Below are positions 54,029 to 64,000 of a DNA stretch of 64,000 nt, piece after piece; the stretch's first letter is position 1; the number at the start of each line of letters is the position of its first letter. The notes beneath the pieces are model-generated. The model was not told where the DNA came from, did not search any database, and saw only the letters and a program-made list of their open reading frames with translations. Made by a program: the position numbers and the translations under genes. Source of the DNA: Kwoniella bestiolae CBS 10118. Its lineage: Eukaryota > Basidiomycota > Tremellomycetes > Tremellales > Cryptococcaceae. Where the stretch lies: positions 7,148,001-7,212,000 of the forward strand of contig NC_089241.1 in assembly GCF_000512585.2 (NCBI RefSeq). Direction: 5' to 3'.

Positions 54029-57000
54029 CTAATCCCTCAGAGGTTCCAAGAAACTACAAATGACAAGACCGATATCCCCATTCTCACTCCTAGCTACTAG
54101 TACACCATCGTTGTCCACGCCAACTTCGGGGTAAGGGAAAGAGGGTAGTTCGTCGATTCGGCCTACCTCATGGAATACACTAAAGGAATTGAGGGGTCTT
54201 GTTAGTTAGGCACTTTCTCACAGCAGCACGAACACAAGGTGCCGAGAAGGGGGTTGATGACGAATCACGCAGCGTATGGCTGAGCATTGAGGTATTCTCC
54301 GATACTGGACAGGATAGAGCTTGACTCACTCGATCAAATCCCCAGTTATCATAGGCAAGAATTTCAGTCCTCTATATCGCCTGTCACCTAGCTCGACTGA
54401 ATCGCTGTAGGACATATATTCATTATGTTAGCGGGCAGTTCAGTGCGAATGCGGATGGTATGGAGATTCAAGAAAGGACAATGTAAACAAATCGTGTAAA
54501 TGAACAGCATGGAGACATGGGGGGGTGTAGAGCGTAGTATCAGACACAACTATGTTTTTGTGGACTAAGGACATCAATCAGATGGATTTAACAACTCACA
54601 ACTCAGCCACACAAGCACACTGATAAATTACCTGCTCGTTCCTCCAACCCTCAGCCGCATCCACCTCATCCGTCCTTGGTCGTTGTCTATCCACCGAGGG
54701 GATAACAGCGAAGGGGTGTCTATCTTGATCTTTCTCTCTCAGAGTCGATACATCTCCCAATCCCAGACCTACACCCGAACCAGTCCTTGAGGAGGATATG
54801 GTATTCTGAGGTGAATCATTGTTATTGACATTAACATTAGTGACTGACGATGATAGCGATACCTGAGACGAGTTGAGATCCACGCTGAATATATTGTGTT
54901 GGGCAATAGGATCTGAGATAGCTCTTTGCTGTTGAGAGTTGTTCCTCGTCAAACTCGTCGAAGTAGGTTTGGTAGGTGAAAGTCCCAATCCATCGAATAT
55001 CGGTTGACTGGGATCGGCGTTGATCCTAGGTAATCCCCATGATAATCTACTGGAAGCTTCCGAAATGATAGATGCGGAAGATGGCTTCAGGCCACCTCCA
55101 GAGGAGTGTCTAGAGTGCATGGAAGGTCTCTGGCCATCTAGGTTCTGAGAGGTTGAATTGGATCGTAGTTTCGTGACGTTGTTCTTTGAGTTGGAACGAC
55201 GGAGCAAGCTGAACATTGAAGATGTCGATTGCGTAGGGGAAGTCACGGTAATTACCTGAGGAGAGGAAGGCGAAGGTACGGTCTGACTTCGTAAGGACGA
55301 GGATCTGAATCTACCAGATTTGTTGGGGGCAGGACTACTTGGTCTACTATTACCTGATAGTGTGGTAGGTGAAGTGACAGAAGCTGAATGTCTCAAAACT
55401 TGACTTTGACCAGGAGAAAGCATTGGGCTGTTGGATCGAGACACTGGTCGACTGCCTGGTTTGGCGTTGAAAGATGCTATTCTAGTTGCTGCGGTGCGTG
55501 CTGCAAGTCGAGATACACTTCAGTCAGTCATCCTAATCGTTGGCTCTATTTACACGCGTGTCAATTCACTCACCAGGTCTGGTACATTGGAAATGGTCCA
55601 TCGCCTCCGCATAAGGTGCCCAACTGATATGCCAAGCTTTAACAATTCCCCTGGAGGTTTTGGTATTGGTAGGTGATCTCTCAATATTTGGACTGAGCGG
55701 TAAGACTACCCAAGCTTCCTCATAAGCTGCTAATCTCTCTTTCACCCCTTCATGATACTTCGCCTGAGCCTTTGCAAAGCCGACTAAAGCTATATCCAGT
55801 ATCCTCAAACAACCTTCCAGGAAGGCCGGTAATTCGTCTACGAGCTGAGTATGTAGCGCGACAAATTCACCGGCAGATTGGATGACAGTTCTTTCAATGG
55901 TTTTCTTGGAAGCTTTAAGAGCGAGGTAGCGTGTGTATTCCAGATACTTGGTATCTCGTTTATGGATGACTTTGCGTGGGTTGGAGGTGGATTCGAGGAG
56001 TTTAGCGAAGATGGGCATAATTTGTTGCCTGACTTCGTCGTTCTGGATGGCAAAAAAGATCATGAGCATTTACCCTGTTATACGATTGAGGAAAGACCAG
56101 AGCATTGAAGGGATGTAGGCATTGTAAGCGAATGGCACTCACGAGTTCCTTCCACACCTCGACGACAATCGTATCGATCACCTTCCTAAACTCCAACATC
56201 CTTCTATCGGTCGGATCGGTAGGTTCCAGCTGAAAAACCTTCAACCAAGTCTTCATAACTCCATCTTCAGCTACGAGTACCTCCTTTGCAGCCGCAGTCC
56301 AGAGTATGATTTCCTTGCCCACCCTTCTGACGCACTGATCTAACTCTTCTACTTTGGTGACCAGATCTCTGAGAGTGCTGAGTGATGATTCGGGTATGAC
56401 AGCGGGAAGGGAGAGTTCATTGCTTGACGTACTTTTACTGAGAGGCAAGGATACGTTCGAGGTGGAGGACGTGATTGATTTATCCTTCCTGAACCTTTTC
56501 AGACCTAGCAGCTTTGATGTAGGTTGTCGATCATTCTTGGGGGATACGTTGGTACTGGGAGTTTTCCTGGTATTCGAGTTGATAGCGTTGCTGACTACAT
56601 CTTTCCTTCGTTTAGCTTCATCTATCTCCATCGCTATAGCTTTCGACATCTGGGCTGCAGTCCTAATCGCAAAATAATCAGGATGGACTGGCGTAGTCGA
56701 TGAGAGGAGATCATCGAAGAGTAAGGGATATTTGGTGATACGCTGAACAGGTTTGATAAGCATCGAGTCGAGGTTCCAAGCGTGTGTATGATCTTTGATA
56801 GCCGACCAGCATTCTTTAAGATGAGCGTTGTGAGCAAGATCAGATTGCAGCTCCATCAACCGGAGGGATGCCTGCGATTGTCTTGCGCAGTAGAAATTGT
56901 ACAGAGGACGTATTCGAGGTATCTAAGGATAAATTATGTCAGATCGTTCACATCGAGTCGATAGTAACGGGAATGACTAACCATAGCCACGAATGCTTGT

Positions 57001-60000
57001 CCCAGTCTATCACTCCCCGGTTCCCCGTCTCTCAACATCGCCGCCATTCCAGTATCTTCGTCACCCATGGCTTGCTCAAACGCAGTAGCTAGATCATCCG
57101 CGGCACCGGCCAATTGATCGAGATTGAGAAACACCGTCTTGAGATCAGCTGGAGATAAAGGTTTACCAACTGGTGGCGCCATTGAGGGAATACTGCTTGA
57201 TGATCTCTTGTGGTTCTTGAGTGATGGCTGGGGTGTCATGGAGAAAGAAGAATTGGAACTCCCCGCTGCTGAACCAGGAAAGTAACCGAGGTTGTACCCA
57301 TCGGACGGGCTCTTCGGTAAAGGTGTTGAAGAGCCATTGGTAGGGAAAATCCAATTGGCAGAGTCATGTCCGCTTGATCGTTTGGTCTCGGCAGTTTGAT
57401 ATGTATAAACTGAGCTTCGCCTGGACACGTCGCTTGGACTGATAGACGATTCACCGTTGGTGGAATGTTGCGAGCCAGGCCGAAGGAATCGGTATATGTA
57501 TGCATCTCTGACCAAGGCAAGATCTTTGGCATATGCTCTTTCACTCGAAGCAATCTCTCGCAGCAAGTGCGACCGTTTTGACATCACGATAGAAGGTGAG
57601 GTAGGAAGCAGAGGTCGGAGGGTTGTTTCCGTCGCACCGGAATGACGTACATTGGCGGAAGGAAGTAGAGCTGGCGAATTGACAGCGGAACTTGGTGAGT
57701 CGGGTGTGAGGGTATGTATGTGGTGGGCGATCTTGCCTTCTCGCAGTATTGGCATAGATGGCGACTTTGCAGGTTCTCTGTGGTCATTAGTGACAGGTGA
57801 CGAAGGTACTGAGTTTTCATGAGAACCGTAAGTCGCAGCAGTAGTCGGGGTCTCATCAGGGGTATAAGGTAATGCTTTATCGGTGACCATACTTAGTCTG
57901 GGTAAAGAGGATGATCGCTAAGGTAGACGCCGATATATCAGCCAAGATCATTCCTCCTTTCAACAGCGGAGAGTCTCTCACCCTATGCCCGCCTTCTCGA
58001 CCTACATCAAAGCTGGATCTCTGGCTTGACGGAGGTAAATCTTTCTGTTTCCCCCATTCAACCGAATCCAGTTTACTTTGTCTTCTCCTAGCGGCACCAT
58101 CGACACTGGACCTGGCAGTCGCTTCACTCCATGCCCAGCTGCTTGCAGTCGCAGGTGCTGACTCCTGCGAATACATCGAAGGGACAGTATAGTTGGTAAA
58201 TCGAATCTCGTTGGGAGTAGTGATAACCTGAGATGACGAGCTGAGGATTTGGTCTTGCGAAGGAGTCTTGTGCTCAAGGACGCTGGTCGAGCCCTTTGAA
58301 CCGTCCTCCTCCATCTCAGCCATCTTTTCTAGCGTTGTACGGAGAGAAGTCGGAGTACCAGCTTGAGCCATATTCGATTCCCCTGACCCCGACCGAGAGG
58401 TCTGTCTACGTCCCACATAATTCTGATCTGAGTTTTCCCTGCTCAGGCCACGTAGCGGCGATTTGGCAGGTACAGGTGGGCTTGGTTGAGCAGAAGATGA
58501 TATGGATGAGAGGCGAGAGTTGAGTATAGGAGGAGGGGGAGGTGTTTGTATGGTCAGATTCGGTGATTTTTTTGGGGAATTCGATAATCTCCTTGCAGCA
58601 AGTTTCGATGGCGACCCTCTTGGCGAAGCTGGAGGTGTCATACGAGGTGAAGAATGACTAGATGGAAAACCTTTGGGTCGACTGTTTGATGCTGATGTTG
58701 GTCTCTTGATGGGTTCTCTGACGGTCGAAGCAACCTCACTCAATCTACTAACAGAAGATTGCGAACTACCTCTCCGGTGTGCGGGTCTTTCCAGGGAGAC
58801 CCCTTCCGTTTCTATGGCTGGGCCCAGCATCCCCAGGTTCTTGGAAGCACGACGTGCACTGGATGGTGATGGAAGCTCTTTGGTAGGACTAGACAGTCTT
58901 CTGGATGTTGTCCGAGGTGATATGGGATGGGGACCTGCTGAACGTGGGGTTTTAGGTGAATTGGGATTAGATGATGTTCTCTTGGGTATAGTTATACTGA
59001 TTCGTTCTTGTTTGGGCGAACCTTGACTTGTCACAGAGAGGGTATCGGCGACGTTGTCTTGACTCGTTTTTGAACCTTTCCTCAACATTGGTGATGAACC
59101 CGATTCTAACGTTATGGGCGTAGGCTGGTTCTCTCTTTCACCAAATTCTCCAAAGTAGACCTTAGACTGTGTGGTCTCGGTGGGTTTGGCTTTGGGTGGA
59201 CTAGGGGCTGAAGACTGTGAAGATATGGAATCCGATACGCGATGAGACGATCTACGGATCCCAGTTGTTGATTTGGCTCGTGGACTGGTCAAGTCCGCTT
59301 TTGATGATTTACGGCGAAGAGGTGGTGGTCGTTTGTCAGGAGATGGAGAAGGGGTGGGGCTTGCTCGAGAGACTGATATAGCTACTGGGGTCTTCTTTGG
59401 TGTGGTCGCAGTCATCCGAGGTGGTCCAGTCATTGACGACGGTGTTGATGCTCTTGAAGCAGTTGACGCCCTGGATGAGGTGGATGAATAGAATGTATCT
59501 GACGTGGAACGAGGTAAGGAAGGTGATTTTGCTGGAAATGGCTTGGTGGGAATACGAGGGGATGAGAGTGTCCTTGAAGCTGTTTGGATACCAGGTGAAG
59601 GTCTCGGTATCGATGAGGAAGGTGTGGTCGGTGATGGTCTAGTTGATCTTATCTTTGACTCCGTCGCCCTTCTATGTTCTACTGTCTTCCTTCCACCAGC
59701 GACACCTAGACCAATCCCACTACTCCTATTGAGATCTGGCGATCTGACTCCTGTCATTCTAGATGATCCTGCTCCTGGTGTAGCTGCGGACGGAGTGTTT
59801 CTGCTTTCCCTTCTGGGTGAGCCAGGGGGTGATTTCACTGTCGGACCTATACGTGATGGGATATTAGTTCTTGTCGGTGTGGGTATTGATGGTCTTCTAG
59901 CGGTGTTTGAAGGTGAAGATGAAGCTGGAGGGGACCTTGTCTTGCTTTCAAACTGCTGTATCGCTTCTGTAACTGAAGGTGATCTTCTGTAACCTGTTGT

Positions 60001-60066
60001 TCGGGGAGGGGTGGATGGTCCAGGGGTACTGGTGGAAGGTGGTGACGAGAGTGGTTTGACGGGCAT
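54029..60066 (-). CDS. Large Rho guanine-nucleotide exchange factor with DH, BAR-like and SH3 domains
   Basis: Seven minus-strand exons (60066-57982, 57917-56982, 56922-56143, 56042-55574, 55500-54600, 54404-54330, 54179-54029) encode about 1798 residues. The first 800 are Ser/Pro/Arg-rich and probably disordered. The DH domain starts near SKRSHLLREIASSERAYAKD, is split by a Ser-rich insert, and resumes at LGQAFVAMIPRIRPLYNFYC, ending with LIKPVQRITKYPLLFDDLL. A BAR-like helical region follows (IVVEVWKELNDEVRQQIMPI to WISWAPYAEAM-like helices). After another Ser-rich stretch an SH3 domain closes the protein: VIYQCACVAEFDSVELGD, GDLIDVFHEVGRID, NGDIGLVICSFLE. The order DH-BAR-SH3 matches the dynamin-binding-protein (Tuba) class. 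It probably activates Cdc42/Rho at membranes. Confidence 0.88.
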
Positions 60067-60788
60067 GATGAAATGTCGCTCTCACATCCATCTATGTGAT
60101 TGGCGAGGTCTACTATCATCAATCAATGACCACCTAAGGCGTTGTTATGGGAAGCCTGTCGCCCGTCCTGGCAGTCTTTCCTCCCTTTCCCTTCTTTCCT
60201 CCTTCTAGATGATTGATGATGTTCCTAAACCACGTTTTCCCATCTACCAACTATCATCTAAGCGTGACTGTTCTGCAGTACGATGAGTTTGTGTGTGCTG
60301 ATGTGGATATCAAACATTTACAAGTCAGCTCAAAGGAAGTTGTGAGAGATAGTAGGTAGTGATAGGGATACGGAAGGGAAGGGGGGAGTATCATGTTAAA
60401 TGGTGACATCTACTCACACGGTATTATCCTTTGATTTTATGACAACTCCCTTATTGATTGTGATTCCTCCAATTGGTTATAAGACCTTTCTCTCCCTCCG
60501 TTCGTGCGCGAGTCTCTGACCGCTGTATGTAGTGAGAATGCTGCTACTATGAGATATAAGATGTAAGAGGAAGAGGAAGAACAACAACAACAACAATCAT
60601 GATCACTCCCCATATATATACATATGCACCATCCTTACCGTAGAGATGCTTTACGTAATTGATCCCCCATTCCGCTTTAGGTCATAAAAACAAATCATCT
60701 TTGATCTTGCATCATCTTCAATCTTTCTTCTATTCTTTCCATCTTGGAATCACTTTTTCATCCTATTCCTAGAAATCGACACAGCACA
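60067..60788. promoter_or_regulatory. Divergent promoter of the Rho exchange factor and RPB4 genes
   Basis: About 720 bases. Features are an ACA-rich run (60579-60596), tatatatacatatg near 60611-60625 and several pyrimidine-rich tracts before the RPB4 start. No supported exon. Confidence 0.45.
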
Positions 60789-61835
60789 ATGGTCCAGGAA
60801 TCAAAGCCCAACGTGTCCAGTATAGGATCATCATCCACCACGAGGAGCAGGAGACATGCGGTGGGTTGAGATCCCTTTTTTCGGTGCACAGAGTCCCCGC
60901 TGAAAGATATACGATCACACGACATAGATACCTGAAGAAGACGCTACGAAACTGCAGTTTGGGGGTGAGCTATCTTTCTGGAGGAGACGATAACCCCACC
61001 TCAGATCATCTAGTCTGACATGATCATGATGCTTTCTTAGAATTCGCCGATGGAGAAGCATTGACTCTCACCGAAGTATCGACACTTCTCGTTGCTGCCA
61101 GAGGTGCACCCAACGTACCTCCTGCGCCAGATAACAAGTGGGTCTGCCTGTTCGACTAAGTTGTATAGCGGGCGTGTCCGAGCTGATAATGATGGACCAG
61201 GGTGTACAAGTCGACTGTAGAGTATGTCAACGAGTTTCAGAATGCTAGTATGGAGGTGTCGGAGAGTATGCGAACGTGAGTGGTCGATCATGTACACTTG
61301 TCTTTCATCCGCCAATCATATCTATCATACCGCTTGCTCCATCAGCTACGCCTCGCATCATTCTCGGAATGAAGAGACTGTCTTCAGCTTTTCCGGTGTT
61401 CTGCTCTTCCGCTGACTTGTCATCTTCTACTATGGTTCGCAGTGCACTCATGGCTAGACCTGGTTTCCTGAACAAATTCGAGATAGCCCAGATAATGTAT
61501 CTTAGACCGGAGAGGGTGGAAGTGGCTGTAGCTCTGATACCCAGGTGAGTGACATTATTTTGTCTCTGTCTCCCAATGAATGCCTGTGTCTCGTCATATA
61601 CCCATTCCCGTCACACCCCATCTCGTGCCCATTTGATCTTACCTTATCACAATGTGCTCTCACATTAAACGCAAGATTTGGCCGTGTCTTGCTCTCCCGC
61701 CACGCCTTCATCGTACTAACAATACACTCCATACGCAGTCTCGAACGATATTCCCAAGGCGACGAGACAGAAACGATCCTCCAGTCATTATTAGACGATG
61801 TAAGAGGAATGGCAAGATACGGAGTACGACCATAA
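60789..61835 (+). CDS. RPB4: RNA polymerase II subunit RPB4
   Basis: Six exons (60789-60860, 60928-60964, 61041-61137, 61201-61275, 61443-61544, 61739-61835) encode 159 residues. EFADGEALTLTEVSTLL and YVNEFQNASMEVSESMR match the N-terminal half of RPB4. NKFEIAQIMYLRPERVEVAV followed by ALIPSLERY and ILQSLLDDVRGMARYG is the diagnostic HRDC-like C-terminal region. The protein pairs with RPB7 to form the stalk of Pol II. Two introns are long for the window (167 and 194 bases). The gene ends about 130 bases from the stop of the convergent ferredoxin-fusion gene. Confidence 0.92.
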
Positions 61836-61968
61836 ATTCATCGAAGAAAGTTGTAAAGATATCACGAACAAGATGCATCTAATGTTACATGTCAACACAT
61901 TGAAGGGGTATATGAGAATGCGAGGTATATTCTATCTTTCTATCTTTCTATCCCCGTCATGACAACAT

Positions 61969-63509
61969 CTAAAACCTCGGTAAACCAATGACTCCCCCGT
62001 TCTTGCACCATTCTCCTAATTCTTTGGTCACTGGTATCTGACATCCCAATCGACTCTCACCATCCCTATAACCTAGAGCGTAGCCTAGCATGTCATCCTC
62101 CTCTTCGGTAGGTTCGGATATTGGTGCAGAACCCGAAGAAGGAGAAGAGGGGAGGTATAGATGACATGTTGCACATTCTGAGGAGGTGCAATTTCATCAG
62201 CATGGCAGAGCAGGAATCCATGGCTCGTTCATAGTAGATGGTCTTCCCAATGAGCTTGAATGAGATGACTCACCCAGATTCCCACCACAAACACCTTCCA
62301 ACGAAGGCAGATCATTCTCTTTCCCAACATCCAATAAATTACTTCCTACCTTAGCTCTGACAACCTTGAGTTCGCCCTCGAAAGTCTTGAACTTCAACTC
62401 CACTTCTTCTCGCTCTATACCCCCAGCTGGTGTACCCTGCCGTACGGCAGTTTTGTCATTGTCCGGATTAATCCTCTCCCAGACTTGAGCCTGTTCTTCT
62501 TCCGTCAGTCCGTATCTACCTCTCCAGTGAGCCCATAGTTTCGATTGAGTAGGTGGGGTGGGTGAGAGTACATGGGAGATGATGGATGGTGCATGTTCGA
62601 GGGTGAGGTTGGATAGCATGTCTAGTGAGGGGAGGAGAATGATGTTTGCTGCGTATCTGCGAGCAAGAACATCTATCAGCTATCATTTGCAAGTCAGATC
62701 ATGAGATCATGACAGCCTTGAATGACTCCCAATTGCTCATCACAATCACAGATCTTTCGATCATGATGGGCAGCTGGGTAAGAAGACAACCCAACTTACT
62801 TATGTCCACCCACATGAGCAATCTCCCTAACCTTGACCTTTTCCTCTACTCCCCTCCTGACTATCTCTTCCCTCAACGCATCTACCAATGGATCTCCTCT
62901 ATCAGAACATCGACAATCCCTCGATCCATGCGTACAGACCAGTATCTCCCTTACCCCTTTACCTTCACTGTCCATCACGTCCAAGCTCTTTGAAGTATAT
63001 TCTAGATCGCTCAGCAAACTATCAGATGACAGAATCCTCGAATCAAGCTTATCATACACCCTAGAATGCCCATCAGGCCAGAATACCCTCGCCTCGTATG
63101 ATTCTTCCTTCTCAAATGTCGGCTGAGTCCCTATTCCATCGTATATAGCATTCACAGCTATTCCCTTTCCCTTCAGCTGAGCAGAAGCACTAGCCAACAA
63201 TGGAGAAGCCATCTCCAAATGCGATGGCCAGTGCTTGGGTGGTATAGGGAGCGAAAGAAGCATGAGAGCTTTTCGGGGTGATACAGATCGAGGGAGGGGT
63301 AACCATTCTATGGGATCGGGTTGGGCGGTATGTTTGGCAGTGGAGGTGGAGTGGGTGTATCGAGTATGTCGATGGATGGATGTAAAGGTAGGATGGCGAT
63401 GCCGTATTGCTCTGAGAGTAGATGGGAGTAGGGAGGACATTGAGGTGCGGGAGGTATGAAAGTTGAGACAAGTAAGAGTGAGGGTGAGATGAAATATCTT
63501 TAAATTCAT
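61969..63509 (-). CDS. Thioredoxin-like Suc/Fer domain protein fused to an adrenodoxin-type 2Fe-2S ferredoxin
   Basis: Three minus-strand exons (to 62800, 62656-62274, 62177-61969). Starting at the ATG at 63509 gives 433 residues, and at 63440 gives 410. The latter opens with a classic mitochondrial presequence (SSLLPSTLRAIRHRHPTF). The middle has the sucrase/ferredoxin-like (Aim32/Apd1 family) motifs VCTHGSRDCRCSDRG and AHVGGHKYAANIILLP. The C-terminal 90 residues carry an adrenodoxin-like cluster, CGGNLECATCHLYL (C-x5-C-x2-C), and a fourth Cys in RLGCQIPVT. Two iron-sulfur modules on one chain suggest mitochondrial electron transfer. The function is otherwise unknown. Confidence 0.8.
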
Positions 63510-63777
63510 TCGATCTCATCACTTACTGATCCTCTGTCCTTTTGCCGAACAAACCACGCAAGTTAGCATCCAATACATGCATGACTCACGTTGCCATGCC
63601 GACGGGCTTACGTGTCCGCGGTGCAGAGGCAGAGGACAGCGGGTTCATATGCATCACTACTATCACTGGTGATGCTTACTTTGCTCTTGCGCTCGTGGTG
63701 GGTGGAAAGGGTGGACACATAGGAAAAAAAGGAGAATGTCAAATGCACCCCAAGCTCCCCTTCAACATCAATACATC
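63510..63777. other. Intergenic region upstream of the ferredoxin-fusion gene
   Basis: About 270 bases without a supported exon. It holds the ferredoxin-fusion promoter and the 3' region of the next minus-strand gene. Confidence 0.35.
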
Positions 63778-63918
63778 TTACTCGCCAAATGGATTCGCAT
63801 TGGGATCAAAGTACCCACCACCTTTGGAGCTAGTGATATACTCCTGTTCTGCCTCTAGCTCTGGTATCCCGGTTGAAGGTTTATAAGCCAATTCATGCAC
63901 CCCCGACACGCCGGTGGC
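63778..63918 (-). CDS. Last exon of an unidentified minus-strand gene (partial)
   Basis: An open minus-strand segment after a CCCAG acceptor reads ATGVSGVHELAYKPSTGIPE, then LEAEQEYITSSKGGGYFDP and NANPFGE before TAA at 63780-63778. The composition and the clean acceptor look like a real C-terminal exon of 46 residues. The upstream exons probably lie beyond the window edge. The product is not recognised. Confidence 0.4.
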   Translation of the reverse strand, partial: ATGVSGVHELAYKPSTGIPELEAEQEYITSSKGGGYFDPNANPFGE

Positions 63919-64000
63919 CTGGGAGTGATGACGCTAGGTGCGGGAATTCGGGCCGCAAATCGGAATGCTATCACATGGAAAGAACAGGATCACATCAGGC

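Noticed and set aside
57898..57928. A 31-base intron joining the first two exons of the Rho exchange factor
   Set aside because: It keeps the frame but is shorter than other introns here and has a poor GTCTAC donor. A 64-base intron (57918-57981) with a GTGAGA donor and CTTAG acceptor also keeps the frame and was preferred.
59504..59992. Long plus-strand open frame of 162 codons
   Set aside because: It is the complement of the Ser/Pro-rich first exon of the Rho exchange factor, where low stop-codon density produces spurious frames.
1..64000. tRNA, rRNA and CRISPR features
   Set aside because: No cloverleaf with a GTTCRANNC box, no rRNA-like sequence and no regularly spaced direct repeats with spacers were found by eye. 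A CRISPR array would not be expected in a fungal nucleus.

Overview
The window is nuclear DNA of an intron-rich basidiomycete yeast. Nearly every gene is broken by several introns of about 40-100 bases with GTRNGT donors and YAG acceptors, a CTRAY-like branch point often lies just before the acceptor, and genes are closely packed on both strands. Gene content (RPB4, eIF3h, a mitochondrial 2-thiouridylase, Zn2Cys6 regulators, a BAH-PHD protein) and exon density suggest Tremellomycetes (Cryptococcus/Kwoniella type). That placement is inference. All gene models here were spliced by hand from reading frame and splice sites.

Layout. 0-4 kb: the end of an MFS transporter, a Zn2Cys6 regulator and a small 2H phosphoesterase. 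4-10.5 kb: a hydantoinase/oxoprolinase-DUF917 fusion enzyme shares a divergent promoter with an NCS1-type nucleobase/hydantoin permease. 11-17 kb: an aldo-keto reductase, a D-2-hydroxyacid dehydrogenase and a xylulokinase. 17-20 kb: a gene-poor, repeat-rich stretch with a decayed flavin monooxygenase fragment, an LTR-like fragment and a fold-back element with perfect 14-base terminal inverted repeats. 20-30.7 kb: a probable carbon-catabolic cluster of MFS transporter, Zn2Cys6 regulator, dihydroxyacetone-kinase-family kinase, class II aldolase and short-chain dehydrogenase. The motif TCTCCGG recurs in its promoters. 30.7-32.5 kb: a second copy of the LTR-like fragment and coding relics. 32.5-41 kb: an Old Yellow Enzyme and the conserved genes eIF3h, MTU1 and BAH-PHD.

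41.5-53 kb is an accessory island, with every gene on the minus strand. It holds two related genes of an unrecognised Cys-pair family (the second interrupted by an in-frame stop) and a tandem array of seven small secreted eight-cysteine proteins that share one three-exon architecture. Copy 5 has a premature stop and copy 6 has a frameshifted signal peptide. I do not recognise this secreted family, and the array is the most novel-looking object in the window.

54-64 kb returns to conserved genes: a very large DH-BAR-SH3 Rho exchange factor, RPB4 divergent from it, a thioredoxin-like (Suc/Fer) protein fused to an adrenodoxin-type 2Fe-2S ferredoxin, and the last exon of an unidentified minus-strand gene.
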